DNA of 5,512 nucleotides from positions 1 through 5,512 of the forward strand of contig VBON01000186.1 of the NCBI GenBank assembly GCA_005877525.1. Direction: 5' to 3'. Position 1 is the first letter of the stretch. Each line of letters begins with the position of its first letter. The position numbers were made by a program, and so were the translations under genes. Shown here piece by piece: positions 1 to 5,041 of the stretch. The notes beneath the pieces were generated by a model. It did no database searches, was not told the DNA's origin, and worked only from the letters and a program-made list of their open reading frames with translations. This stretch comes from Nitrospirota bacterium (GTDB taxonomy: Bacteria > Nitrospirota > Nitrospiria > Nitrospirales > NS-4).

Positions 1-21
1 AATCGCATCGCGAGTCTTCAT
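1..21 (-). CDS. 5' end of a divergent gene, product unknown (partial)
   Basis: Reading the - strand from 21 down to 1 gives ATG and six more codons, MKTRDAI, with no stop before the window edge. The start is supported by an excellent Shine-Dalgarno (AAAGGAGG, 35 to 28) ending 6 nt before the ATG. Seven residues are too few to identify a family, so no function is proposed. The gene is transcribed away from the headgroup operon and shares its 229-bp control region, so the two could be co-regulated, but nothing shows they work together. Confidence 0.6.
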
Positions 22-27
22 GGCACT

Positions 28-35
28 CCTCCTTT
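28..35 (-). promoter_or_regulatory. Shine-Dalgarno of the divergent - strand gene
   Basis: The - strand reads AAAGGAGG here, a full match to the anti-Shine-Dalgarno core, spaced 6 nt from the ATG at 21. This is the main evidence that a real gene starts at the left edge. It contrasts with the first gene of the + strand operon, which has no recognisable ribosome binding site. Confidence 0.7.
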
Positions 36-67
36 GGAATCGTTCAGTCCGCGAGCACACCTAGGTT

Positions 68-81
68 AGTTTCCCGAAACT
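68..81. repeat. Short dyad in the divergent intergenic region, possible operator
   Basis: AGTTTC-CC-GAAACT is an inverted repeat with 6-bp arms and a 2-bp spacer, located 47 bp upstream of the divergent start codon. The layout would suit a regulator binding site. A dyad this short is expected by chance fairly often in a few hundred bases, and no clear - strand promoter was found beside it, so the functional reading is weak. Confidence 0.2.
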
Positions 82-191
82 TGGGCGGCGGCTCAATGCT
101 ACGATGTGGGTATTTTGGGACTCGAAAGAAGAACTTTCTTCCATCTCTTCTACTATGCCTCAGGAGGGTATGTTGCAGCGCACCAATGCCC

Positions 192-207
192 CAAGAGTCG
201 TCTCTTG
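192..207. repeat. Dyad overlapping the operon -35 box, candidate operator
   Basis: CAAGAG-TCGT-CTCTTG is a perfect inverted repeat with 6-bp arms and a 4-bp centre. Its right arm overlaps the first three bases of the predicted -35 element (TTGAGA, 205-210). A protein bound here would touch the site of sigma contact, so it is a plausible operator for a repressor, or for an activator acting at -35. The repeat itself and its position are seen directly; the regulator is unknown. Confidence 0.35.
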
Positions 208-234
208 AGATGCCGGTGGCGGCTTGGCTATAAT
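205..234 (+). promoter_or_regulatory. Predicted sigma70 promoter of the operon
   Basis: TTGAGA at 205-210 (5 of 6 to TTGACA) is followed after 18 bp by TATAAT at 229-234 (6 of 6). Transcription would begin near 240-242. That leaves a leader of only about 10 nt, mostly pyrimidine, before the ATG at 251. The predicted start site argues against the upstream in-frame TTG at 224 as the translation start, because 224 would not be on the transcript. No TG extension of the -10 is present. The match is strong for a GC-rich genome, but it is a prediction by eye. Confidence 0.55.
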
Positions 235-250
235 CACTCGCTTTTCTCTT

Positions 251-739
251 ATGCCGATTCCAGCCAAGACCATTGTCGCCGGGTTGCAGCAAGGAGGGTT
301 TGATTTCTTTACGGGAGTGCCGGATTCTACGCTCAGCGGCGTCATCGCCGCGTTAATCGAGCGACGTCTGTATGTTCCGGCAGTCCGGGAAGATGAAGCG
401 GTCGCGATGGCGGCCGGCGCGTTTATGGGGGGAAGGACGCCCGTCGTTCTCATGCAGAACTCCGGCCTGGGAACATCGCTGAACGCGCTGGTCTCGCTGA
501 ATCTCATTTATCTGCAACCCTGCCTGCTGATGATTTCCTGGCGCGGGCAGGATGGAAAGGACGCCCCGGAGCATATAGTCATGGGACAGGTCTTGCCGCA
601 ACTGCTGGACCTGGTGCGCATCCCGCATCGCACCCTCACCGCTGATAATCATCAGGAGGATCTGAATTGGGCGGCGCAGATGTTCACGAAGCACCGATTC
701 CCGGCAGCTCTATTGGTCGGCAGGGGCATTGTGTCGTGA
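251..739 (+). CDS. Phosphonopyruvate/sulfopyruvate decarboxylase, alpha (PYR-domain) subunit
   Basis: This 162-residue protein is the N-terminal, pyrimidine-binding half of a ThDP-dependent decarboxylase that turns 3-phosphonopyruvate into phosphonoacetaldehyde, or sulfopyruvate into sulfoacetaldehyde. It shows FFTGVPDS (19-26), the REDEA segment (46-50) with the likely ThDP-activating Glu47, MQNSGLGTSLNAL (68-80), WRG (97-99) and DAPEH (104-108). The last two resemble phosphonopyruvate decarboxylases; REDEA also resembles the sulfopyruvate enzyme ComD. Full-length Ppd is about 375 residues, so this is the split alpha/beta form. ATG 251 is preferred over an in-frame TTG at 224 because family proteins begin just before this helix and the promoter start lies downstream of 224. 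No Shine-Dalgarno precedes it. The stop overlaps the beta subunit start. Family is secure; substrate is inferred. Confidence 0.85.
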   Translation: MPIPAKTIVAGLQQGGFDFFTGVPDSTLSGVIAALIERRLYVPAVREDEAVAMAAGAFMGGRTPVVLMQNSGLGTSLNALVSLNLIYLQPCLLMISWRGQDGKDAPEHIVMGQVLPQLLDLVRIPHRTLTADNHQEDLNWAAQMFTKHRFPAALLVGRGIVS

Positions 740-1326
740 GACCTGAAGAAGGGGTGTTGACCAGCCGAAGCCGAGCGATCGGCGCCGTGCTGGAGTTACT
801 GCACGATGAGCTGGTGGTCGTCTGCAATGGATTTCCCTCGCGGGAGGCGTATGCCCTGCGGGACCGGCCGCAAAACTTTTACATGATCGGCTCCATGGGC
901 GTGGCCAGCGCGATCGGGCTGGGAGTTGCTCTGGCCCAGCCTCAGCGGAAAGTCCTGATCCTCGATGGGGACGGCAATGTATTAATGGGGATGGGGACGC
1001 TGGCGACCATCGGGGCGGTGAAACCTAAAAATTTACTGCATATCGTATTCGATAACGAAGTGTACGGCAGCACCGGAAACCAGCCGACGATCTCACAGGT
1101 CGTGCGTTTAGACCAGGTCGCCAAGGCGGCCGGTTATCGGAATGTGGAGCGGGTACGAGAGCTGGACGATCTGGTCTATGAGGCGAAGGCAATGCTCAAA
1201 CAAGAAGGGCCGTCCTTTCTTCTGGTCAAAGTCTCGGAGCTGGCGGAGGACGTGGGGCGGGTGGCCCTTGAGCCGCCTGCCATGACAGAGCGGTTCCGAA
1301 AGGCCGCAGTGGGAGGCACAGCGTGA
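736..1326 (+). CDS. Phosphonopyruvate/sulfopyruvate decarboxylase, beta (PP-domain) subunit
   Basis: This 196-residue protein is the ThDP diphosphate-binding half of the decarboxylase and should pair with the preceding subunit. Visible features are NFYMIGSMG (47-55), the metal/ThDP motif DGDGN (77-81) ending in DN (106-107), and YGSTGNQPT (110-118). The C-terminus (EPPAMTERFRKA, 179-190) resembles the end of the methanogen sulfopyruvate decarboxylase beta subunit ComE; the core also matches phosphonopyruvate decarboxylases, so the acid substrate is ambiguous. GTG 736 is chosen because it forms a GTGA overlap with the alpha stop and has AGGGG (722-726) 9 nt upstream. GTG 754 and TTG 757 are alternatives. 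Its stop forms another GTGA with the transaminase. The PhnW-like neighbour favours the phosphonate reading. Confidence 0.83.
   Translation: MRPEEGVLTSRSRAIGAVLELLHDELVVVCNGFPSREAYALRDRPQNFYMIGSMGVASAIGLGVALAQPQRKVLILDGDGNVLMGMGTLATIGAVKPKNLLHIVFDNEVYGSTGNQPTISQVVRLDQVAKAAGYRNVERVRELDDLVYEAKAMLKQEGPSFLLVKVSELAEDVGRVALEPPAMTERFRKAAVGGTA
1311..1316 (+). promoter_or_regulatory. Shine-Dalgarno deciding the GTG start of the transaminase
   Basis: GGGAGG lies inside the 3' end of the beta subunit gene, 6 nt before GTG 1323. It is the best ribosome binding site in the operon and supports the GTG start, which overlaps the upstream stop as GTGA. Confidence 0.7.
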
Positions 1327-2579
1327 TCTTACTCAATCCTGGGCCCGTCAACGTTTCGGAGCGCGTCCGCCAAGCTCTGATGCGGCCCGATATTTGCCAT
1401 CGAGAATCGGAATTCACGGATCTCCTGCAAGGTATTCGCGAGAAACTGATCCGAGCCTTTGCGCCCAATTACAGTTCGGAATATGTCGCGCTGGTGATCA
1501 CCGGCTCAGGAACAGCGGCCGTCGAGGCTGCAATCACCTCATGCGTGGCGCCAGGCCGTCGACTCATGGTCATCAAGAATGGCGTGTACTCCCAGCGGAT
1601 CTCGCAGATGGCCGCCGCCCACAAGATTCAGGCGGCCGAGCTGGCCGGTGAATGGGACCAGCGCTTTAGTGTGGAACCCGTGACAGTAGCCCTGCGGCAG
1701 AATGCGGCGATCCAAGCAATTGCCGTCGTCCAGCACGAGACCTCCACCGGCATGGTGAATCCCGTAAAAGACATCGCGGCCATCGCCAAAAAGATGGGAC
1801 GCTATCTCCTCGTCGACGGCGTCAGCAGTCTGGCCGGCGAAGAGATCGATTTTAATGCATACAACATCGGGTTGATCGCCGGCTCCTCGGGCAAGTGCAT
1901 TCAGGGTTTTCCAGGCGTCGGCTTCGTGATCGTGAGACGCGATCTCATGGAACAAATGGTCAACTACGAGCGGCGTTCCGTCTACCTGCATCTGCCGGCC
2001 TATTATAAGGAACAGGAAGAGGGGTCCATCCCGTTCACGCCGGCGGTGCAACTCTATTACGCGTTTGACGAAGCGCTTAACGAGCTTCTGGAGGAGGGCG
2101 TCTCAAACCGGATCGCCCGCTATCGGAAAGCGGCGCGTACGATTCGCAACTACATGCGGGCGATGCGAATGAGGTTTTATCTGCGGGAGCCGCTCTGGTC
2201 GAGCACCTTGACGGCATTTAGGCTTCCCGAGGGCGTCTATTACGATCATCTCCACGATCTCTTGCGGGAGCGCGGCTATGTGATCTATGCCGGGCAGGCG
2301 CAGCTCGCGGAGAGCCTCTTTCGGATCGCGAACATGGGTGCCCTCACCGACGCTCAGATCGACGGCTTCCTCAAGGCCTTCGAAGCAGTCCTTCCCGAGG
2401 TCCAGAAATTGGGCGCCGAGCGCGCCGGAGAGATGGAACGCTTGCAACGCGACCGCACCGAACGGGAGGAACGGGAAAAGGCCGAAGCGGCAATAGCGGA
2501 AGCTGAGGCCGCCGGCGCCTTGAAAGCGCCGACCGGCGAGGAGCCGAGCGCCAAGCCCGAAGTGAAGACCCAAGCATGA
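1323..2579 (+). CDS. phnW: 2-aminoethylphosphonate:pyruvate aminotransferase-like, with C-terminal helical extension
   Basis: This 418-residue protein is a PLP-dependent class V (fold type I) aminotransferase of the PhnW type. It would interconvert phosphonoacetaldehyde plus alanine and 2-aminoethylphosphonate plus pyruvate. Seen in order: LNPGPVN (4-10), phosphate-binding GSGT (61-64), HETSTGMVNP (138-147), PLP-pyridine Asp165 in VDGVSSL, the Schiff-base Lys191 in GKCIQGFPGVGF, and substrate-carboxylate Arg334 in FRIANMG. The KCIQG-PG-GF block is characteristic of PhnW; the usual SAN before the lysine is SSG here. Known PhnW proteins are about 365 residues. Residues from about 363 onward form an extra charged helix rich in E, R and A, then a Pro/Lys/Glu-rich tail. 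Downstream of the split decarboxylase, the likely direction is synthesis of the amine. A taurine-forming role is the main alternative. Confidence 0.85.
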   Translation: MILLNPGPVNVSERVRQALMRPDICHRESEFTDLLQGIREKLIRAFAPNYSSEYVALVITGSGTAAVEAAITSCVAPGRRLMVIKNGVYSQRISQMAAAHKIQAAELAGEWDQRFSVEPVTVALRQNAAIQAIAVVQHETSTGMVNPVKDIAAIAKKMGRYLLVDGVSSLAGEEIDFNAYNIGLIAGSSGKCIQGFPGVGFVIVRRDLMEQMVNYERRSVYLHLPAYYKEQEEGSIPFTPAVQLYYAFDEALNELLEEGVSNRIARYRKAARTIRNYMRAMRMRFYLREPLWSSTLTAFRLPEGVYYDHLHDLLRERGYVIYAGQAQLAESLFRIANMGALTDAQIDGFLKAFEAVLPEVQKLGAERAGEMERLQRDRTEREEREKAEAAIAEAEAAGALKAPTGEEPSAKPEVKTQA

Positions 2580-3085
2580 GCGTCGATGCTGGCATCTCCT
2601 GGTTTATGAATCGCGCCTTAATCCTCACGACCACCGCCGTCTTTGACCGCAGGGCGGAGCACTCACTGCCCAGTCCGCTGACGATCGTTGGGGGTCTGTC
2701 CTTGTTTCAGCGGGCGATCCTGACGCTCCAACGAGGCGGAATCACTCGTTTCATGATCCTCGGCGGCGACCAAACTGAGATGCTGCGCAACCAGCTCCAA
2801 GAAGACCGCCGTGTTACGGCGGAGGTGCGATGGCTTCCGGTGCGCGAGTTTCCTCCGAGCGATTACCGCACCTGGGAGATCGTCTCCGGGATGATGGACG
2901 GCGGGTATCTGGTGGCCGGCACCGGCGCGATTTTTTCCGCGGCTCTCATTGCACAGCTAAGGGAAACAGCCCAGGCAACAAGGGTCGTCCTTGTCGTATC
3001 CAATCAGGCCATGCTTGAGAAGGAAGCGTCAGGAATCGGAGCCGGGCCGAGTAGTCAAGCCAGTGAAGTCTTCGTTGGCGCTTAA
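2576..3085 (+). CDS. Nucleotidyltransferase-fold domain protein, degenerate; probable N-terminal part of a frameshifted fusion
   Basis: This frame (169 residues) starts at ATG 2576, in an ATGA overlap with the transaminase stop. The domain begins at Met11 (NRALIL). The layout follows sugar-phosphate/inositol-phosphate nucleotidyltransferases: a first beta strand, then SPLTIVGGLSLFQRAI (33-48), GITRFMILGG (55-64) and LVAGTGAIFSAAL (112-124). The usual glycine-rich AAGxGxR loop is replaced by TTTAVFDRR, and the metal-binding GD expected near GTGAIF is GTG, so catalytic activity is doubtful. The frame stops at TAA 3083-3085, before the last 50 or so residues of such a domain, and those residues are encoded in the next frame. 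I read it as the N-terminal part of a CDP-alcohol transferase fusion. It could instead be a separate scaffold-like or inactive subunit. Confidence 0.6.
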   Translation: MSVDAGISWFMNRALILTTTAVFDRRAEHSLPSPLTIVGGLSLFQRAILTLQRGGITRFMILGGDQTEMLRNQLQEDRRVTAEVRWLPVREFPPSDYRTWEIVSGMMDGGYLVAGTGAIFSAALIAQLRETAQATRVVLVVSNQAMLEKEASGIGAGPSSQASEVFVGA

Positions 3086-4037
3086 TCTCGTCGCGATCCC
3101 GGAGGGATTTACCGCGCCGGGCTGGGCAAATATCGACGATTGCCCGTATCCGTTGCGAGCTGCGCTGGAACGGGGACTGCGCTTGGGCCAGGTCAAGGTG
3201 CTTCCGCTGGGCGAGCAGTGGTATGAGGAAGTGCGGGCGACCGGGACGGAATCACTGGCCGATGCCCAGTCCGTGATCCATGCGGAATGGACATTGGCGC
3301 GATCGCTGAAGGGCGGGCACGAAGGCTTCATTGATCGCTATTTCAACCGCAAATGCTCCAGATGGTTGACCCACTGGTTCTTGCAGACGCCACTGACCCC
3401 CAATGCCATAACGCTTTTGGCCACAGCCGTCGGCCTTATAGGCGCCGGCGCTTTTGCAGTCGGCGGCTATCTGGCGGGGATCATTGGCGCGCTGCTGTTT
3501 CAGCTTTCGGCGATCCTCGATTGCTGCGACGGAGAGGTGGCGCGCATCAAATTTCTCGAGTCTCGAGTCGGTGAGAAGTTGGACATAATTCTCGACAACG
3601 TCGTTCACATCGCGTTGTTTGCCGGGATAGCGTGGGGCGTCTCGGTTGGGAAAGGGGGTTGTTTCGGGGGATGGGCCTCCATCTTGGCAGACCCAGGGAG
3701 CCCAGTGCGGGAACCACTCGGGGTGGGTGGCTGCGATCATACCTGGGATTTCTGGGCGCTCCTTTTCGGCGGGCTCGCGATCTTCGGCAACGTCGCCGCC
3801 TTTGCGGTGGTGCACGCGGCCATGCGAGTACGCAGAGACATGGATCAATCTCGGCGCGCCAGGATTGATTTCATTCTCAATCGTCTGACAAACCGGGACT
3901 TCTCCGTGATCGTCTTCGCATTCGCCCTCATCGGCCATATCCAGTGGTTTCTCCTGCTGGCCGCAATCGGGTCCAATATTTTCTGGCCCTTTCTTGCGTG
4001 GCAACTTCGCTCGTCGAGTCCTGTCCGCCAACGATGA
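2991..4037 (+). CDS. CDP-alcohol phosphatidyltransferase, membrane enzyme; probable C-terminal part of the frameshifted fusion
   Basis: This frame (348 residues from TTG 2991) carries a complete CDP-alcohol phosphotransferase signature, D-x2-DG-x2-AR-x8-G-x3-D-x3-D, running from LDCCDGEVAR through GEKLDIILD at about 3519-3597. The enzyme transfers a phospho-alcohol from a CDP-activated donor within the membrane. It has several hydrophobic segments and a conserved-looking end (LTNRDFS, then AAIGSNIFW). Before the signature lie WYEEV, a DGFISR-like HEGFIDRYFNRK and LTPNAIT, the linker seen in IPCT/DIPPS-type bifunctional proteins. No in-frame ATG precedes the domain. TTG 2991 has AAGGG (2980-2984) 6 nt upstream, but its first 30 or so residues look non-native, and GTG 3063 has no ribosome site. 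Corrected for the frameshift, the fused product from 2576 would be 486 residues. The stop overlaps the next start as ATGA. Headgroup substrate is unknown. Confidence 0.8.
   Translation: MSYPIRPCLRRKRQESEPGRVVKPVKSSLALNLVAIPEGFTAPGWANIDDCPYPLRAALERGLRLGQVKVLPLGEQWYEEVRATGTESLADAQSVIHAEWTLARSLKGGHEGFIDRYFNRKCSRWLTHWFLQTPLTPNAITLLATAVGLIGAGAFAVGGYLAGIIGALLFQLSAILDCCDGEVARIKFLESRVGEKLDIILDNVVHIALFAGIAWGVSVGKGGCFGGWASILADPGSPVREPLGVGGCDHTWDFWALLFGGLAIFGNVAAFAVVHAAMRVRRDMDQSRRARIDFILNRLTNRDFSVIVFAFALIGHIQWFLLLAAIGSNIFWPFLAWQLRSSSPVRQR
3074..3090 (+). other. Apparent +1 frameshift joining the nucleotidyltransferase-like and CDP-alcohol transferase frames
   Basis: The upstream frame reads V-G-A then TAA at 3083-3085. 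Dropping one of the two T's at 3082-3083 gives GTT GGC GCT AAT CTC, a continuous VFVGANLVAIPEGF. That resembles the late strand region of nucleotidyltransferase domains and runs straight into the downstream frame. It is the only junction in the operon without a 4-base stop/start overlap. There is no long homopolymer and no classic slippery site, so an indel mutation or a sequence error is likelier than programmed frameshifting, although a shift at the UAA stop cannot be excluded. Confidence 0.65.
3648..3675 (+). other. Potential G-quadruplex motif inside the CDP-alcohol transferase gene
   Basis: Four G runs on the coding strand (GGG 3648-3650, GGGGG 3654-3658, GGGGG 3666-3670, GGG 3673-3675) are separated by loops of 3, 7 and 2 nt, meeting the G3+N1-7 rule. 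The motif lies in a glycine-rich insert between membrane segments, so it may simply reflect glycine codons. It is a sequence match only, with no evidence of folding or effect. Confidence 0.4.
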
Positions 4038-5035
4038 CGCGGCTCACGGCCGTTCTTCTCCTGCTCGGCACAGCGGTGCTGGTCTGGTTGGTCCTTCACA
4101 TCGGCCCGGCGACTCTCGGCGCTGAGCTACAAAAGCTCGGACTCAATCTCGCATGGGTATTGCTGCCGTCGGTCGCGATGTATCTGCTGGAAGCACTTGG
4201 CTGGCGCATGACGTTGGGCCGTCACGCACAAAAGATCCGATTTGACCGTCTGTTTCTGATCCGGATGGCCGGCGAAGCCATCAATTTCACGACTCCCGCC
4301 GCGTACCTCGGCGGAGAGCCGATGAAGGCGTATTTGCTAAGCCGCTACCGTATCCCGCTGGTGGATGGTCTCGCCTCCGTAGTGACGGCGAAGACCGTCA
4401 TGACCTTGGCGGAAGTGCTTTTTATATTGATGGGCATCGGACTCGGGTTGGCGCTTCTCAATCGATCGAGCGATGTCATTGGGGCCGCCTTCGGCGGTGT
4501 CGTGATATTGGGATTCGGCGCGGGCCTCTTCCTGGCTCTCCAGCGGCGCGGGCTCTTCGTCGGACTGCTCCGACTGCTTGAGGGGATCGGCATTCGGATC
4601 GAATGGCTCAAGACGAGGGAGGCCAAACTCCTGGCGCTCGATGAAGCGATCAGCCGATTCTATGCTCAGGACAAAGCAGGATTTGCCTATGCCTTTTTAT
4701 TTTTCTTCTTGGGATGGGCAGTTGAATCCGTAGAAGTCTATCTGATCCTGTATTTTCTGGGTCAGCCGATCGACATGATGACCGCTTTTGCGCTCGCCGC
4801 GCTCACGGTCTTTGTGAAGGGAGGGACAGCCTTCATTCCCGCCAGCCTCGGCGGGCAAGAGGCCGGCACCCTGGTCCTGCTTGTAGCGTTCGGGTATACC
4901 GAGGGGGTCGGCATAGCCTTCGCGATCGTGCGCCGGCTTCGCGAAATCTTTTGGATCGCGTTTGGTCTGCTCGCGCTCACGGTGGAAAATCGTCGCGTCT
5001 ATCAAGCCGATCCCTGCGGTCGCCCTCCCGGCTAG
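4034..5035 (+). CDS. UPF0104 / LPG-synthase-TM-like integral membrane protein, possible lipid translocase
   Basis: This 333-residue protein is strongly hydrophobic, with likely membrane segments near 4-23, 39-56, 118-141, 149-168, 218-241, 250-268 and 294-316. It carries family hallmarks: INFTTPAAYLGGEPMKAYLL (83-102), an amphipathic basic stretch around 170-215, and IPASLGGQEAG (268-278) followed by AIVRRLREIFWIAFGLL. Related proteins include the flippase-like membrane domain of MprF and HpnL-like proteins, which act on lipids or lipid-linked intermediates. ATG 4034 forms an ATGA overlap with the CDP-alcohol transferase stop and matches the first membrane helix; an upstream in-frame start at 3944 would add an implausible 30 residues. 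No Shine-Dalgarno is visible, so translation is probably coupled. Moving the lipid made by the preceding enzyme is an inference from context. Confidence 0.8.
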   Translation: MTRLTAVLLLLGTAVLVWLVLHIGPATLGAELQKLGLNLAWVLLPSVAMYLLEALGWRMTLGRHAQKIRFDRLFLIRMAGEAINFTTPAAYLGGEPMKAYLLSRYRIPLVDGLASVVTAKTVMTLAEVLFILMGIGLGLALLNRSSDVIGAAFGGVVILGFGAGLFLALQRRGLFVGLLRLLEGIGIRIEWLKTREAKLLALDEAISRFYAQDKAGFAYAFLFFFLGWAVESVEVYLILYFLGQPIDMMTAFALAALTVFVKGGTAFIPASLGGQEAGTLVLLVAFGYTEGVGIAFAIVRRLREIFWIAFGLLALTVENRRVYQADPCGRPPG

Positions 5036-5041
5036 GTGACC

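Noticed and set aside
62..100. Possible - strand promoter for the divergent gene (TTGAGC with a GAAACT -10)
   Set aside because: The -10 matches only 3 of 6 bases and no alternative is better, so it is not supported as a feature.
224..250. TTG 224 as the start of the alpha subunit
   Set aside because: It lies upstream of the predicted transcription start, partly overlaps the -10 region, and adds nine residues outside the family's usual N-terminus.
106..303. Small + strand open frame in the intergenic region
   Set aside because: No ribosome site, no domain-like sequence, and it overlaps both the promoter and the start of the alpha subunit in another frame.
3555..3567. Tandem CTCGAG repeats
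   Set aside because: They are two 6-base palindromes within the x8 spacer of the CDP-alcohol transferase motif, are explained by coding sequence, and have no further copies nearby.
3252..4031. Long antisense open frame (259 codons) opposite the CDP-alcohol transferase
   Set aside because: It mirrors a well-supported gene with a full catalytic signature, its translation shows no recognisable domain, and long antisense frames are common in GC-rich coding DNA.
3944..4033. N-terminal extension of the UPF0104 protein from 3944
   Set aside because: It would overlap the CDP-alcohol transferase by about 90 nt and add non-hydrophobic residues before the first membrane helix, whereas ATG 4034 gives the operon's usual ATGA overlap.
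5033..5041. Terminator between the UPF0104 and DUF72 genes
   Set aside because: The gap is only 6 bp, with no hairpin or T tract.
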